From the NCBI GenBank assembly GCA_000499405.2, contig HG738138.1, forward strand, positions 16,531,054-16,595,053: 64,000 nucleotides of DNA. The letters are read 5' to 3'. How positions within the stretch are numbered: the first letter of the stretch is position 1; every line of letters starts with the position of its first letter. This document shows, one piece after another, positions 26,906 through 39,685 of the stretch. Source of the stretch: Onchocerca volvulus. Lineage: Eukaryota; Nematoda; Chromadorea; Rhabditida; Onchocercidae. The notes beneath the pieces were generated by a model. That model saw nothing but the letters and a program-made list of their open reading frames with translations, was not told the DNA's origin and made no database searches. Made by a program: the position numbers and the translations under genes.

Positions 26906-28650
26906 ATCATACGAATCTTTTTTTTCATCCGTTCCAATTACCTTTGAAATAAATCATCTCTACCGATCGGTAATATTTGGTTGGCAACGGCTGTAATGCT
27001 GGAATCGGTAGTCATGGTAATTTCTCATCCAGCATGTCATCAATATTTGGCGACAATCATTAGAATATTTATTTTGCTTAGTATTCATTTCCATTCCTTA
27101 TTCGTCATTATTCGATTTTTGATGTTCAAGTTTCCTAATATCTCAATTTATTTATCATATTCAATTAATAAATTAATTTTTATTTGGATAAAAAGATTTT
27201 TAATTCCTTTTTTTTAATTTTTGCTTTAATTAAGAATGATCTGATAGTTACTAAGCTTCATTCTAGTAGTAAAAAATCATAGAATGATTTCTAAAACTCA
27301 AAACGATAGGTTTAATTAATACTGATTTGTTTAATTTTAAAAATAAATTAGATTTTATTCGATGGTTCTCTTTCTCTTGCTCTATCACATAATCCCACTC
27401 TTTAGTTATTACTATTCATTTTTGTTTGAATCCTTTTTTCAGTTTCTTTCTTCCTTTCTTTCTCCCTTTCTCTCTCCCTCTCTCTCTCTTTCTCACCAAG
27501 AATGGAATATAGTTTTTCCTTGAAAATTGAATAAGTAAACAAAATTTTTAAAAAACATCCATGATCATTACATTTAAAAAATATCGAAAATATTTATTCT
27601 ACAAAAATTTATTTGATAAGCAACTTAAATCTAAAACTTTATTAAGCCACGAATGTTTGGACAAGTTTATTAAATTCAACTGCAACCTGATAACTTCAGT
27701 GTCATTATAATAATTTTAGTATCACCGAACTTATTATGCACCGTGAAAAAAGTCTTCGTTTTTAACATTCAAAAATTGTTTTTCAAAGTTTTGAAAATTT
27801 GTTAAAATAATCTACAGTATTCTTTATTATAATAGTCACAAGGTTTGCTATCATTTATTTCACAATTATTTTTCCAAAATTATCCTCCTCATTAAATATT
27901 ATTTAAACTTTAGAAAATATTTTCTTTTTTCAACTTATTGAAATATAATTTAATTACAAATAAGGTATTACATTGCGCATGTATATGTTAAATGTTTCGT
28001 AAAAAGGTGGAAAAAATTACAAATAATGAAATTCTCTCTTTTTTTCCGTTTAAGTTTTACATTTATATAATGCAATCAGTGAGATAAGTTTAAGGAGAAA
28101 ATGATAAAATTCCGTTCTATCAGAGGAATGTAAATTGCTAAGAGGCAACGATGTGGAATGAAGCGTTATAAATAATTTTCTTGCGTCATTAAAAAAAAAT
28201 TTCAGTAGAACTGACTGATCATTTGAAAAGATAATTTTTTGCAATTTCTGCTTATATCTTTCAAAGTTTTTCTTTTCTGCTTTTCATTTATGAAAATTTC
28301 AAATCTCAGCTTACAATTGATTTTTGAGTTGAAACGATGACACTGAAAATTTCGGGTTTTGTTGATTTTTTCACATTTCAGGCAATCCTAGTTATCATTC
28401 ACAGAAATTATATATTAATGAAATGATCAAACAAATTTATTTTTATATCCTTAGTTTAAAATTAAATTTGTATTCGATCTTATTACTACTTTGTAATATC
28501 ACTATCATTTGATATAATTTCCTCATTAAAAACAACTTCTTTCATATCATATCTCACCATAATTAGAATTTTTCACTTTATAAAAAATTTTAAATTAATC
28601 AAATGGTGCCATAGTTTTTCAGTCCACAGAATTAGATGAAATCGATTCCA
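26906..28650. other. AT-rich non-coding DNA with a small GC-richer islet
   Basis: The islet at about 26960-27060 stands out by base composition. It contains an 8-bp perfect inverted repeat (ATGCTGGA / TCCAGCAT, 24-bp loop) and a direct repeat AATATTTGG. 27441-27494 is a pyrimidine (CT/CTTT) tract. No gene was recognised. Confidence 0.5.
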
Positions 28651-28656
28651 ATATAT

Positions 28657-28719
<63 letters not shown>
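28651..28719. repeat. (AT)n microsatellite
   Basis: A nearly pure alternating AT run of about 65 bp, interrupted once near its left end by ATATAG. On both strands it produces a spurious Tyr-Ile repeat frame. Confidence 0.98.
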
Positions 28720-28721
<2 letters not shown>

Positions 28722-31700
28722 TTTTACCGTAGCAATTACATGAATATAATAGATGCATTTGCATGCTTAGGCAATCAAAATTGCATGAATATATTATATT
28801 TCTGAATAAATTGCTAAAAAAATTCAATTACAATAAGAAATGAATTTATAGATGAAAAGATGTTAGTATGGATGAATTTTTTTGTAAAAAAAAAAAAATT
28901 TTTTTTAAAAATAAAAAATAGTATTTATGAAATAATTTGTTTCGTATTTATTAAGTATTATTTGTAAAGAAAAGTATTATTTTGTGTTATCTATTTTGCC
29001 AATAGAATTCAACATATTTTACCATTAGAGCTTAATGTATATTTAATTTTAGTGCTTAAATTTAAACAATGTTTAATTTTTGCCTAAAATTTCAGAGAAT
29101 ACGCAACTAATGTCAGTATTATGAGTGTAACGATGATTTAAAAAGTAAGTTTTAAGAATTTTTTATTAATATTACTGATACATTCATATTTCATTTTTTT
29201 TCTATGTAAAAAGTTATAAGGTTGATTTTAGTGGTAGTAAGATAATATATTCTGATAGAAAAGTTCGCAAATAAAGTAATTTACATTATATTAAATATTT
29301 GCTTGACAAATAATTATTAATTGAAAGTTCAATTTAATTGATAACAAATAAACAAATTGAAGTTAATTGATTCATCTTATTTTAACAGTAGCAATTATTC
29401 ATTTTTTAATACAATAAAGTTGAAAGTTTTTTTTAAAAGTGATCATATCCTTTTTTGCTTCCAAGGAACTGATAAAACAAACCAATCACTATCTTCTTAA
29501 AAGTTTGATTTAAAGGATCAATAACAATGATCATTAATATTTAATTTATTTATTTTTCTTTTGTCATATTTTTGGAAATTCAATTTGGTTTAAAGTTTGA
29601 AAAACTGAAAAATGAGAATAAATTTAGTGTTAAAAATGTGTGATAGAATATTTTTAGAATCTATAAAATGATAAATGATAGCTTATTTTTATAGAAAACG
29701 CCGTAATTTATAATTTGAACTTTTCAAATATTTGAAAAGTTATGAGCAGTTTTCTTTTGTTTTTTCGACATTTTTTTGATGTTAACATTGCATTACAAAC
29801 TTCAAAAGTAATTCGAAATTTTCAGAAATAAATTATCATTTCAGCTCTTTCCCATTTTTCCGATTTCTTATTCATCATTTTCATTTCCAGGATTCTGTTT
29901 CTTATTCATCACCTACAAAAATTGTATTCTTTTGAATTTTTTCCTATCAAAAATTTGATATTATTCCTATTTCTCTTTAAGTAACTGTTGGCGTATGTAG
30001 ACGTAATAAATACTAATTTGAACTTTTTTATGTCTAAAGAAAAACGAATTATTTCAGAGAAATCTGCTTCTTTCAATTTCATAGCCTAAGAATTTTTTCT
30101 TCATTGAATTTTTTTTATTCAAAATTTTGCCATAAATGAAATTCTCAATGGTTATATTGTTAGCTGGCGAGATATCCTATTTATTTGACACTCATAACTT
30201 ATATCAACCAATTGTTTAACTCAATTTTTTCTAACTATGAGAAGAAAATTGATTGTCAAATTCAATAAGCTATTTCTATGTAACTTTTTTTCATATTTCA
30301 TTTAATTTTACATTAAAAATGAAAAAAAATTACCAAAATTAATTAATATTAGTTTTTTCTTTTTAATCTTGAAAAAAAAAAGAACTGTTCGTTAAACACA
30401 TACGGCCATTTTGGCATGACTTTTAATTATTTTTCATTTCGTTTGAAATTAAAATTAAAAAAATTATTAATAACTTATTAGAAAATCTAAAATCAATCAA
30501 CATTAGTTTTTTTCTTTTTTGTTTTATTTGCTAAATATTTCCTACATTAATTCAATTATTCACGATAGGAAGAGTAAACAAAATGATTCTACTGAATCGC
30601 ATTACATTTATTATGTTTGAAATAAAATCAATAAGTGATAGATAAAAAGGAAAAAATGGTCAATAAATAAGCTATGAGAGAGAAAACATGTTTTAAAAAA
30701 TGTAAATTTCGAGAAAGAAAAAGGAGAGAAATAAACTTTTTAAATGATTTTTTTCTTCTTATTTTTCCTTTTTTTTCTACACTGTGAAACAGTATAATTT
30801 AATTTTATTCACTGCAAAAGTAAATGTTTTCTGAGAGAGGAAAAAAAATTTAACATATGATTTATTGAAAGGGAGAAAAAAGAGTTGATGAAAAAGTGAA
30901 GATTTTAACTTCAACAAAACTTGATTTTCTTCATCATTCGTTGAATATGGATTGAAATTGAAATATGTATAAATAATCTTATAAATTCAATTGCAAAAAT
31001 GTAAATACTAAATATTACATATGTATTTGATTTTTATTTTTGAAAATACAAAGAGAAAAAATTATGCAAATATCAAAAGATAAGTAGCTTACTATCGTAT
31101 CGTAATTATCTGGGAAATATTAACTTCTTAGATAGAATTTGATAATAAACTTTGATTTTATTTTTTTCTTATTTTCCGATTTGTCTATTTCGAATCATTT
31201 ATTGAGAAGTTACTTAAAAAAAAAGAAATAAAAAGAAAAAATGATGATTATAGATTTTTTTATATTTAGAAAAAATGAATGAAAATTAGGAAATGTCATA
31301 CAACTTAAATGTTTCATCTCAGTGCCGAAATTACGCCCAAACTTCTTTTGGATAAACCAAATTCTTGAAAATATATTTTTCACGAATACTTCTAATAAGT
31401 TCGGAAATTTTTTCTAAAATTTTACAATTTCCGTGATTTCGTAATGTCATTTAACTATTCAAATACTTCCGGTAATATTACCGGATCGAATATATATTTT
31501 CAAGAATTTGGTTTGCACATTTTTTCGTTATGATTTTTTCAGTACTTCAATTTCTTTCTAATTTTATCAGATTATTTTCCGCATAAAAATCTTTTTTGTT
31601 TTTCAATAATACAACTTGCATTATCGTTATACAAAGTTAAAATTGATATTTTTTAACTTCGGTATTTCCTTTTAAAGCTCTGTGACTTGATATTATTCAA

Positions 31701-32500
31701 GCAGAAGAATATTTTAAAAATCAGACACAAAACTTTCGTCAGGATTTCATGAGAGATATTTACTTTCGCTTCTTTCTTTATGCGATATTGCATGTTAAGA
31801 TCATACATGCAAAATCTATGAAATGCAGTAAAGTAGCATTAAATTTGAATTAATTTACACTAAACTGAACCTGAATAGCAATTGATTACGAATTTCCGGA
31901 AAAGAATGAATTGATGAAATAGCAAAAGAATACAGGAATTAAAGAAGTGAGGAATACAAAAGAAGGAAATAAATAAATTGGAAATGACAAAAGCAAAATA
32001 AAGAAAAATTTATTCATCGGTACCTGACAATAAATAAAATATTTTGTTTTCCCGTTGACTGAAATATTTTAATTTAATTAATAAAGTTAAAAATTTAATT
32101 TGATCAAATCAAATATTCTCTTGTTGTTCGAATTAATTATTAAATGACAATTCTGCACGATAAGTTTTGAAATCCAGAAAACTGATTTCACCATATGTCT
32201 TATAAGTGATTCTGAATTTTTGAATTAAATTTCTGAAAATATAGTATTAATCATATTTATCCGCATGATCCGTAATAGTCGAAGCAAAAGAAATAGTCCA
32301 ATCTGAAAAAATTGTGTTCCGATCTTTAGAATTATATTTTTATCTGGAAATTTTCCGATAATATCCATTGGAAATAATTTTTCAAGAAACTTCATTGCAG
32401 TCTTTCATTTCTCGCCAATATTTGACTTCAAACCTCATTGGCATATTCATTCGCTTTTGTTTTACATCCATCACGGAAATTGCCAATTTATTGAACTTGT
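28720..32500. other. AT-rich non-coding DNA
   Basis: No open frame longer than about 60 codons with splice support was seen on either strand. Many A and T runs are present (for example 28887-28908). No RNA gene was recognised. Nothing further can be supported. Confidence 0.5.
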
Positions 32501-32559
32501 TAATTTTCAATTTACATGCCAAACATACATTTTAATATTTATAATTGAGACTAATACCT

Positions 32560-32920
32560 TTTACATGGCTGAATGTCTAATAATAATTTATTTCATTTTA
32601 CAACTAAATTGGAGAAATTTGTCGGAATTTACTCATCAAATAACAGTAAATGCCAAATGTTTAAAAATAATTCATTGCATTTCTCAGTTAATTTAGGCAG
32701 ATTTACCCATATTTACCCATTAAATGACAATAAAATTTATTTCACTTCTTAGCTAGTTTAAACAGATTTGCATGCATTTAACTATGAAATATAATTTTTT
32801 TCACTTCTCAGTCAGTTAAGCAAATTTATCCTTACTTACCTATCAAAAACAGTAAATATTTAGTAGAAATTTATTTCATTTTTCGACTAGTTTGTGCAAA
32901 TTTATCCACAACTAAAACAA
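32560..32920. repeat. Degenerate tandem array in the desert
   Basis: About five units share a pattern of AAATTTA-CCAT-TTTACC-AT-AAA--ACA-TAAA, then TTCATTT-TCAGCTAGTTTA. Unit anchors lie near 32614, 32698, 32765, 32819 and 32897, a spacing of 54-84 bp. Confidence 0.65.
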
Positions 32921-33700
32921 TAAACATGCATAAATAATAGCAAATAAGCATATTACTGCTAACAAAATTTCAAATTTTTCATAAAATTCGAAAAGGAAAG
33001 TTTCACGTCACATCATTCTTTCTCCTTCCCTCCTCTTTCTCTTCCTTCCATTTCACTTTTCATATTGATCGATGATAAATTTTGATGCATTATGCAAATT
33101 TATGCGTAACAGAAGATTTGCCGTTGTAATATTAAAATTCTTTCGATGCTATAACACTAGTTTCATCATCCTTCCTGCATTCATTTCTCTTGGAACTTTT
33201 CTCATCTTTCCATTCCACCTTTATCTTTACCTTCTTATCATTCTTATCATTCGCTTTTCCAACTCATTCCATCAAAATGCTTAGCTTAATGTCCTTCATT
33301 CAGCTGTTTCAAAATCGGCTGCCCAATTAAATCAGTCAAATCGTTTTGGCTTTTCCTTCGTTCATTTAATTTCTTCCTGCTTGTATTCTCATTTTCAACT
33401 ATTGCCTTCCAAACATTGGCACTTCCGTCCATAACTATTGCATATGTGATTGGTTTAACAATTAAGCCTTATAGCCTGTTCTCTACATCCTAGGCCAATT
33501 TCATCATTTATTCGGAAGCCTAGGCATAAAATGAGAAAGAAATGGAAAAGTAATTCAATGAATTTTACTGAATTTCGTTCAATTTAATTTGTCTGAAAAA
33601 ATCATTGTGCTTTTTTCTTTTATCATTGAATATTTTGATTGTGTCATTACTTTTTCCTTTTCTTTCTTTTTTTCTTTTTTTTTGCTAAAAACTTTGATTG
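32921..33700. other. Non-coding DNA, slightly less AT-rich
   Basis: 33000-33530 is pyrimidine-rich with short open frames but no exon signals. No gene was recognised. Confidence 0.45.
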
Positions 33701-34155
33701 CTTATTTGCATTTTGCATAGAGAATAAGGTAAAACTTTAAAAATATATGGCAATTTTAATTCGAGAATTTCTGAATATTTTAATTAAAAATTTTTAATCT
33801 GTGCAAAGGAATGAAGTATAATCTTTAAAATCTTTGTCAGTTTTAATGCGAGAATTTTTCAATACTTTAGAATTTTCTTGCATTTGCACATCATGTGAAA
33901 CTTTGTGGAACTTCTGATCATTAGAATTTGACAGTTTCTGAATATTTCAATTGAAAATTTTATATTTACTCAAGGAATGAAATAAAATCTCGTGCTTAGG
34001 CAATTTTAACTCTAGAATTTTCCAATTTCTTAGTTTGAAATTTTGCATCTGCATAAGAAATGAGGAAAATTTTTAAAATTCTTGGCAGTCTGAATTCGAG
34101 AATTTTCCAACATTTTAGATAAGATAAGAATCAGCTTTGCATAAAGAAATATATC
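33700..34155. repeat. Degenerate tandem array in the desert (about 80-87 bp)
   Basis: Around five diverged units share GCAATTTTAA-TC-AGAATTT-TGAATATTTTA-TT--AAATTT and GCAT--GAATGA---AA. Anchors lie near 33762, 33849, 33926, 34010 and 34096. Confidence 0.7.
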
Positions 34156-34599
34156 ATGCATTGTACCAATATAATAATGCATGGCAGCAATCAAAAATAT
34201 TTTAGGAAAAAATGATAAAAATAATTTTTTGCTGGAATGAAATTAAATATAAATTTTCTTGAATTCAATGGTTACAATTGTTGGATATTTTACTAAAAAG
34301 ATAATTGAATAATTTTAAGATTCCGGTAAACATGCTTTTTTTTAAATAACCGACGCTTATATTTTGTCGTCTGTAAACAATTTACATTTATAACTGCAAC
34401 TTAATGTATCTTAAACATAAAATTTTGATAGAGAAATAATTGCAAGCAAATTTTTCCAATCTTACTCATACAACTTTTTTTCTTACAAGCGCTTGGGAAT
34501 TGATGTGAAATATGTTTTGTTTACAAAGAATTTCAATGCCAATTGCATTCGAAAAAAAAATAATGCAAAATAAAGAAAAAGAAAAAGAAAATTAGTCCA

Positions 34600-35095
34600 T
34601 GCAACATGATATTTATTTATTGATGAAATTGAATTTTTGGATTCCATTAGAATATGTCTGCAAAAATAAAAGTAAACTTTATTTTATGATTGCGTCAATC
34701 CTTCGCAATTCTCTTTTATACTAAATCTAAATCATTTTTGAAATAATATCTGCATCCTAAAAAAAAAAATTATCTTACGTAGTAATAAAATTGATGTCTC
34801 GAATTTTTTGGATTCTGCGAATTGACGTCTGTAAAAATTGTAATATTAACTTTATTTTAATTCGATCATTCTTTCAACATGTAAAAAACATTGGAGATGA
34901 TGTCTGCATTCCAAAAGAAAAAAAAAAAAATCATCCTATGTGATGACAGTATTAATTTGAAATTGAATTTGCTGGATTCTGTTCGAATATTTCCGTAAAA
35001 ATTGAAGCATAAAATCAATTTTATTTTATCAATTCCTCACAATTTTCCTTTTTGCAGCGACATCTAAATCATTTGGGAATAATGTCACCAGTTAA
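34600..35095. repeat. Degenerate tandem array in the desert (about 165-170 bp)
   Basis: Three units share AATTTTTGGATTC, TCTG-AAAAAT--AA, ATT-ATCA-TCCTTC-CAATT and an A-rich end. Anchors lie near 34637, 34808 and 34972. Confidence 0.75.
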
Positions 35096-35159
35096 CAAAA
35101 AAAAAAAAAAAAAGGACTTTTTTTTCACTTAAAAGAAAAAAAGAAAAGGGCTTTGAAAA

Positions 35160-35510
35160 CATAAATTGCAATCTTTTGCTCTCATCTAATGTTGTTGTTA
35201 CTACAAGATCTGCTTGGATAAGAAGAAAGAAGCTTGAAGTGCTGGAAGACTTGAAGATCAGAAGTTTTCTCTCATCCATCCATCCATCCACCCATCCATT
35301 CGTCTCTTCCGAAATTCTCAATCGATCGGTTTGGTACGAAGTTGATTTTGAGAAAAGTTCGTCGTCATCATCATTTCCCTTTCACTTTCTTTTGCACCTC
35401 CCAATTGCCTCGCCGCTTTGAATCTTCTCGTCCAAAACTTTTCTGCTATCAAAGCTTTTAGCTTCACGCATTAATGTATTTTAGCTTTTCCTCCTTCTTT
35501 CTTTCCCACA
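35160..35510. other. GC-richer islet with a CATC microsatellite
   Basis: Overlapping open frames occur on both strands (about 80 codons each), but neither has a clear splice partner. 35273-35299 is a short CATC repeat. Base composition differs from the surrounding desert. It could be an isolated conserved non-coding or exon remnant, but no protein was recognised. Confidence 0.4.
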
Positions 35511-35524
35511 ACATTCAAACAAAA

Positions 35525-36330
35525 CCTTTTCAATCATCAAAATATCCCCTTCTTCCTCCTATATATGTGAAACATAATGCTACATTTTTTGAAATATTTC
35601 TTCGAAATATAATCTTTTTTCAATTTCAACAAAATGCAAATACTTTATTCTTTTTTATATTTTTCATTTAAATGCGAATAAATGAAAAATGTGACAATTT
35701 TTTCTTCTTTTATTTATATGAAACTGGAAAAAAAGAAAAATAAAATAAAATAAAAAATGAAATTTTTAAATTTAGTAGTATTTTTCCTAATCAAAATATC
35801 TCTCTTATCTGTATATGTGAAATATAAATGAATCATTTTTTCAATAATTCTTAAATTAAATACATTTAAACACAAAAAATTAAAAATTGAAAGTAAATTT
35901 TTCTCTTTTACTTTTTTTATTGAAATTAACAAAAAATAACAATGAAATTTTTAAATTTGAAGTATTTCTTCCAATGAAAATATCTTTCTTCCCCTTTATA
36001 TATTTGAACATAATGAAACATTTTTCAAATACTTTTTAGGAACTAAATTTTTTCCGAACTTAAAAAATGCAAATACTTTTTCCTGATATAAAGGAAATTT
36101 GTTTTCTTTTTCATTTTTTTCCAATCAAAATATCCTTCTCACTTAAATATGTAAATATAATGAGACATTTCTTAAATATTTCGTAAATTTAAACTTTTCC
36201 CAAATTTCAAAATTTTTCCCAAATACAGATATTTTTTCCCATAGAAAAAGATTTTACTCCTTCTTTATTTATTTTAAATTTGGAAAAAATCAAACAAAAC
36301 TTTTAAATTTGATAGCATTTTTTTACGAGC
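35525..36330. repeat. Degenerate tandem array in the desert (about 150-250 bp)
   Basis: Four units share (C)CAAT-AAAATATC-TTCTTC, then TATATATGTGAAATATAATGA-ACATTTTT-AAATA. Anchors lie near 35538, 35791, 35976 and 36124. Confidence 0.72.
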
Positions 36331-37165
36331 ATTAATGCCGAAAGTTTTCTATAATGCTCTGTAAACAAAACGAAAATAAAGAATAAAAATAAAAATTTTA
36401 GCTAATATGACAGCTGTCCACGAATAGCGCCTTTAGCTTTCATATCTCATGCCAAAATATAAATTCGAATGATACGAAAAAAAAACATCTTTTAATCCTT
36501 CAATTATTTTTTCAATCAATTCAAGTTTTTTTCCGAAATTGATTTTCTATTTTCATTATTTTGTTTTGACTTTAACTTTTTTTGCTTTCTTAATTAATTC
36601 TTAAAAATTTTTAAACATTTATAAAATCTAATATTTTTGTTTAAAAAAAGTAACAGTTAAATAAGTTGTGGTTACTTTATGATGTTATAACACAATGATG
36701 ATTTATTACTAATACAGAGTTCAAGTACAAACAAAGCTGTGCTTCAAAAGTTTACTTTTCATTGTAGAGAACATTTATTCGGATATTGGAATAGTTATTT
36801 GAATACTTAAAAGTAATTGTGGTAACTATTTGAAGGATTCAATTCGTACATACAATTGTAAATAAATATAAATATATCGATTTACAAGTTTTTAAAATTG
36901 TCGAGGGAAAAATGAGAATGAAAATTGGAAATGCATGGTTGGAAATATTTTTCCAAATAAAAAGAAAAAAAAAAACAACCTTATCAAATATTCATTATAA
37001 TATTTATATGAGTTGAATAATGAATAATTTTGCTTGCATTGTAAAAAATACAATATTGATTGATTCATTAAATGCAATTTTTTAGAAAAAATTTAAAATA
37101 AAATTATAATTCCGAATTTTTTTCAAAATTTCGTTGTTGTTTCTTGCTTTTTTTTGAAATCGAAA
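36331..37165. other. AT-rich non-coding DNA
   Basis: A short less AT-rich stretch at 36405-36460 has no open frame. Nothing was recognised. Confidence 0.45.
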
Positions 37166-37210
37166 ATGACTTGTATCATTTTCCTAGCAATAATAGCACT
37201 GTACTCTGAA
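37166..37210 (+). CDS. Possible signal-peptide first exon (orphan)
   Basis: An ATG at 37166 opens 15 codons, MTCIIFLAIIALYSE, followed at once by a full consensus donor GTAAGT. The peptide looks like the hydrophobic core of a signal sequence. No downstream exon could be joined before the kinase gene. It could be the first exon of a small secreted protein, an alternative 5' exon of the kinase transcript (which has an acceptor at about 40055), or chance. Confidence 0.22.
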
Positions 37211-38157
37211 GTAAGTTTCAATTCTCTTCTTAGATTTCATATCACAATGAGAAATGTAAGATTTAAAAGAAAAAAAAAGGAAAAGAAAATAGACTAAAAT
37301 TTGAATGAATAATAGTTTTGAGAATTCAGATAGAGAGAAAACTGATTAACTTTCATTGTCATTTGTCAGAGTCTATTTATTTCAGATATGAAATCAGACT
37401 AGTTGAAAATAAAATAAACTTGGTTGTCTAAGTTCTTTTTCTGCACCTTTTATAAAATTTTGGCAATTTTTTAACTTGTTCGCATACAAACTATCTACCA
37501 AATTTTCCATACTATTTGGCTCTTTTATCTTGATCTATTTTATCACTAAGTTTTTTAAGTATTATGATATCAGCCTAAGTTAAACAATTGCTTATCATTT
37601 AAACAAATCTTAAAATCTATGACAAGAAAAAAAAAATCTGCATCTTTGAATAAAAACCGAAAAGCAATTTTGCATTGAAGAAAGGAAAGAGAGGAAAAGA
37701 TTTCGTGAAGTGCTTTTTGTTCAATAATTTTTGATCTAATTTCATTTCATTCTTTTTTTCCAATCGAATAAATTTCACAAATCTGCGTCATTGAGACTTG
37801 AAAACATATACATACCGATATATTTCATAGTTTACATCCTTTTTTTTTTCTATCATCCGTTTCCTTTTTTTTTTACCATTCTATATTTTTAAAATTTCAA
37901 AAATTTCAATTATTGAAGACTGAAGAAGAAACATAAAAGAAAGAAGCAAATCATTTTATAATATAATTCAATGCATTTATCTACTTCATCTTATTCTTCT
38001 TTCTTCATTCATTTCAAATTTTCAATTATTTAATTAAATAGGTGTAATTATATTGCGCAAATACTAAATCCTTTGTGTTCAAACTTTGATCTCCAAATGT
38101 CTGCATAATTTATTTGTTTTAACGCACATCTCCCGTTATTGTTGACTATTTGCTGTC
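37211..38157. other. AT-rich non-coding DNA
   Basis: No exon or repeat was recognised beyond A and T runs. Confidence 0.45.
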
Positions 38158-38610
38158 CTAAATAATATGTGTAATTCTTCTCTTACCTTGTCTTTCGTTA
38201 ATTATCGAATCACCTTCTCTTTTTTATCAATTAAGTTTATTAAACTTTGTTTATTTTCAGTCTTCCTTTCTTTCTTCTTCATTTGCTCATTTTTACCATA
38301 CTTATTAATTTTATTTATTTCAGTATCCTTTTTTAAATCATTCATCTATCCTAAATAATATTTCATGTGGTACTTTTGATGCCTTATCTTTCATTAATTA
38401 TCAAATTATCTTCTCTTTTTTACTGATTAAATTTATTGAATTCCATTTATTTCACTCTCATTTTTTTCGTTCATTTGCCACAAATAACATTATGTGTAGT
38501 ACTTCTGCTATCTTATCTTTCGCTAGTTACTGAATTATTTTCTCTTTTTTACTAAATAAATTTGTTAAATTTCATTTATTTCACTATTTTTTCATTTATT
38601 TTATTTGTTT
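38158..38610. repeat. Degenerate tandem array in the desert (about 130-200 bp)
   Basis: Three units share TAAATAATAT--TGTG-TA-TTCT, TCTTTCGTTAATTA-CGAATTA-CTTCTCTTTTTTA, then TTTATT-AATTTCATTTATTTCA. Anchors lie near 38213, 38410 and 38540. Confidence 0.78.
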
Positions 38611-39249
38611 TTTGTTTTTTGTTTTCTCATTCGCTTAAATGTCAAAGAATTTATAAATATAACCATACTGTTTCTTTTAGCTATATTGAGATAATTATTT
38701 AATCTTTTATTGAAATAAGTTTTTCTCTTTTTTTTTTCGATAAATATGAATACTACGCGATGTATTTAAAACGGAATGGAAATGAAACTTAAGAAATATA
38801 ATCCATCAGATGTTCAATAATAGCATTCTCGAATAAATAAGTGATCAATCAAACAAACTAATCCCATTTGGCTTTTGTTAGATCGTCTCATAGTATCTTC
38901 GAAAAATTTCCCATTATATGAAATGTCGTATTTTCGAAATTTCATTTGAAATAAATTAAAAATCAATTCTTTTTTTTTACTTTTTCTTTTTTGCTGAAAA
39001 TCACAAAATGGATTATTTAATTTGTTTGCTGCACGAATTGCGTGCCATTTATCTTGAAAGTTTGGGTAAAGAAAAAATCTTACATGAAGGGGGGATGACG
39101 ATATAACGACATGGAATGACAATCCGAACAAATGGGTGAAGTAGTAGAAAGGGGAAAGATAAAAGAAACAAAACTTTTCTCTCCATCAATTTTTAAAAAA
39201 ATTCCTTTTTGCCTTATAACATTTGAGCATTTATTTCTCGATTAATTAT
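38611..39249. other. Non-coding DNA between two tandem arrays
   Basis: A minus-strand open frame at 38814-39131 (105 codons) is the longest in the desert. It opens with TTG and has no recognisable motif or splice partner, so it is not called as a gene. Confidence 0.4.
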
Positions 39250-39685
39250 GCGTTTCCAAGAATATTTTCAAAATTTATTCTAATACACCGTATTTTATCC
39301 TATTAGATTTATTTGAATTTTTAATTTAATTATAAATTATGTCAAGCTTTAAAATAGGCTTAATGTTTTCAAAATTTTTCCCAATATGTCGTACTTTATA
39401 TTTTCTATTAAATTGATCTGAACTTTTTATTTAATTATGAATTACTTCAAATTTTGAGATAGGCTTAATATTTCCAGAATTTATTCTAATATACTGTATT
39501 TCATGTTTTTTCTAAAATTAATTTAAATTTTTCACTTAATCACAAATTATTTAAATTTCTAAATAGTCTTGATATTTCCTAACTTCATCCTACATGCTGT
39601 ATTTCATGTTTCGTTTTCCGACTGATTTGAATTTTTTGTTTGATCATAAATTATTTCGGAATTTCGAAGCGGGCTTAAATGAATG
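39250..39685. repeat. Degenerate tandem array in the desert (about 105 bp, four copies)
   Basis: Units share AATATTTTC-AAATTTATTCTAATATACTGTATTT, TTGAATTTTT-ATTTAAT-ATAAATTAT and ATAGGCTTAA. The last anchor occurs near 39353, 39458, 39561 and 39667, a regular spacing of 103-106 bp. Confidence 0.85.

Noticed and set aside
28573..28827. Minus-strand frame with a Tyr-Ile repeat
   Set aside because: It is only translation of the (AT)n microsatellite.
35085..35421. Overlapping frames on both strands near the CATC repeat
   Set aside because: Both contain the simple repeat and homopolymers in translation, and neither has exon signals.
38814..39131. 105-codon minus-strand open frame
   Set aside because: It has no ATG at the start, no splice partner and no motif. 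It is the longest of many chance frames in the desert.
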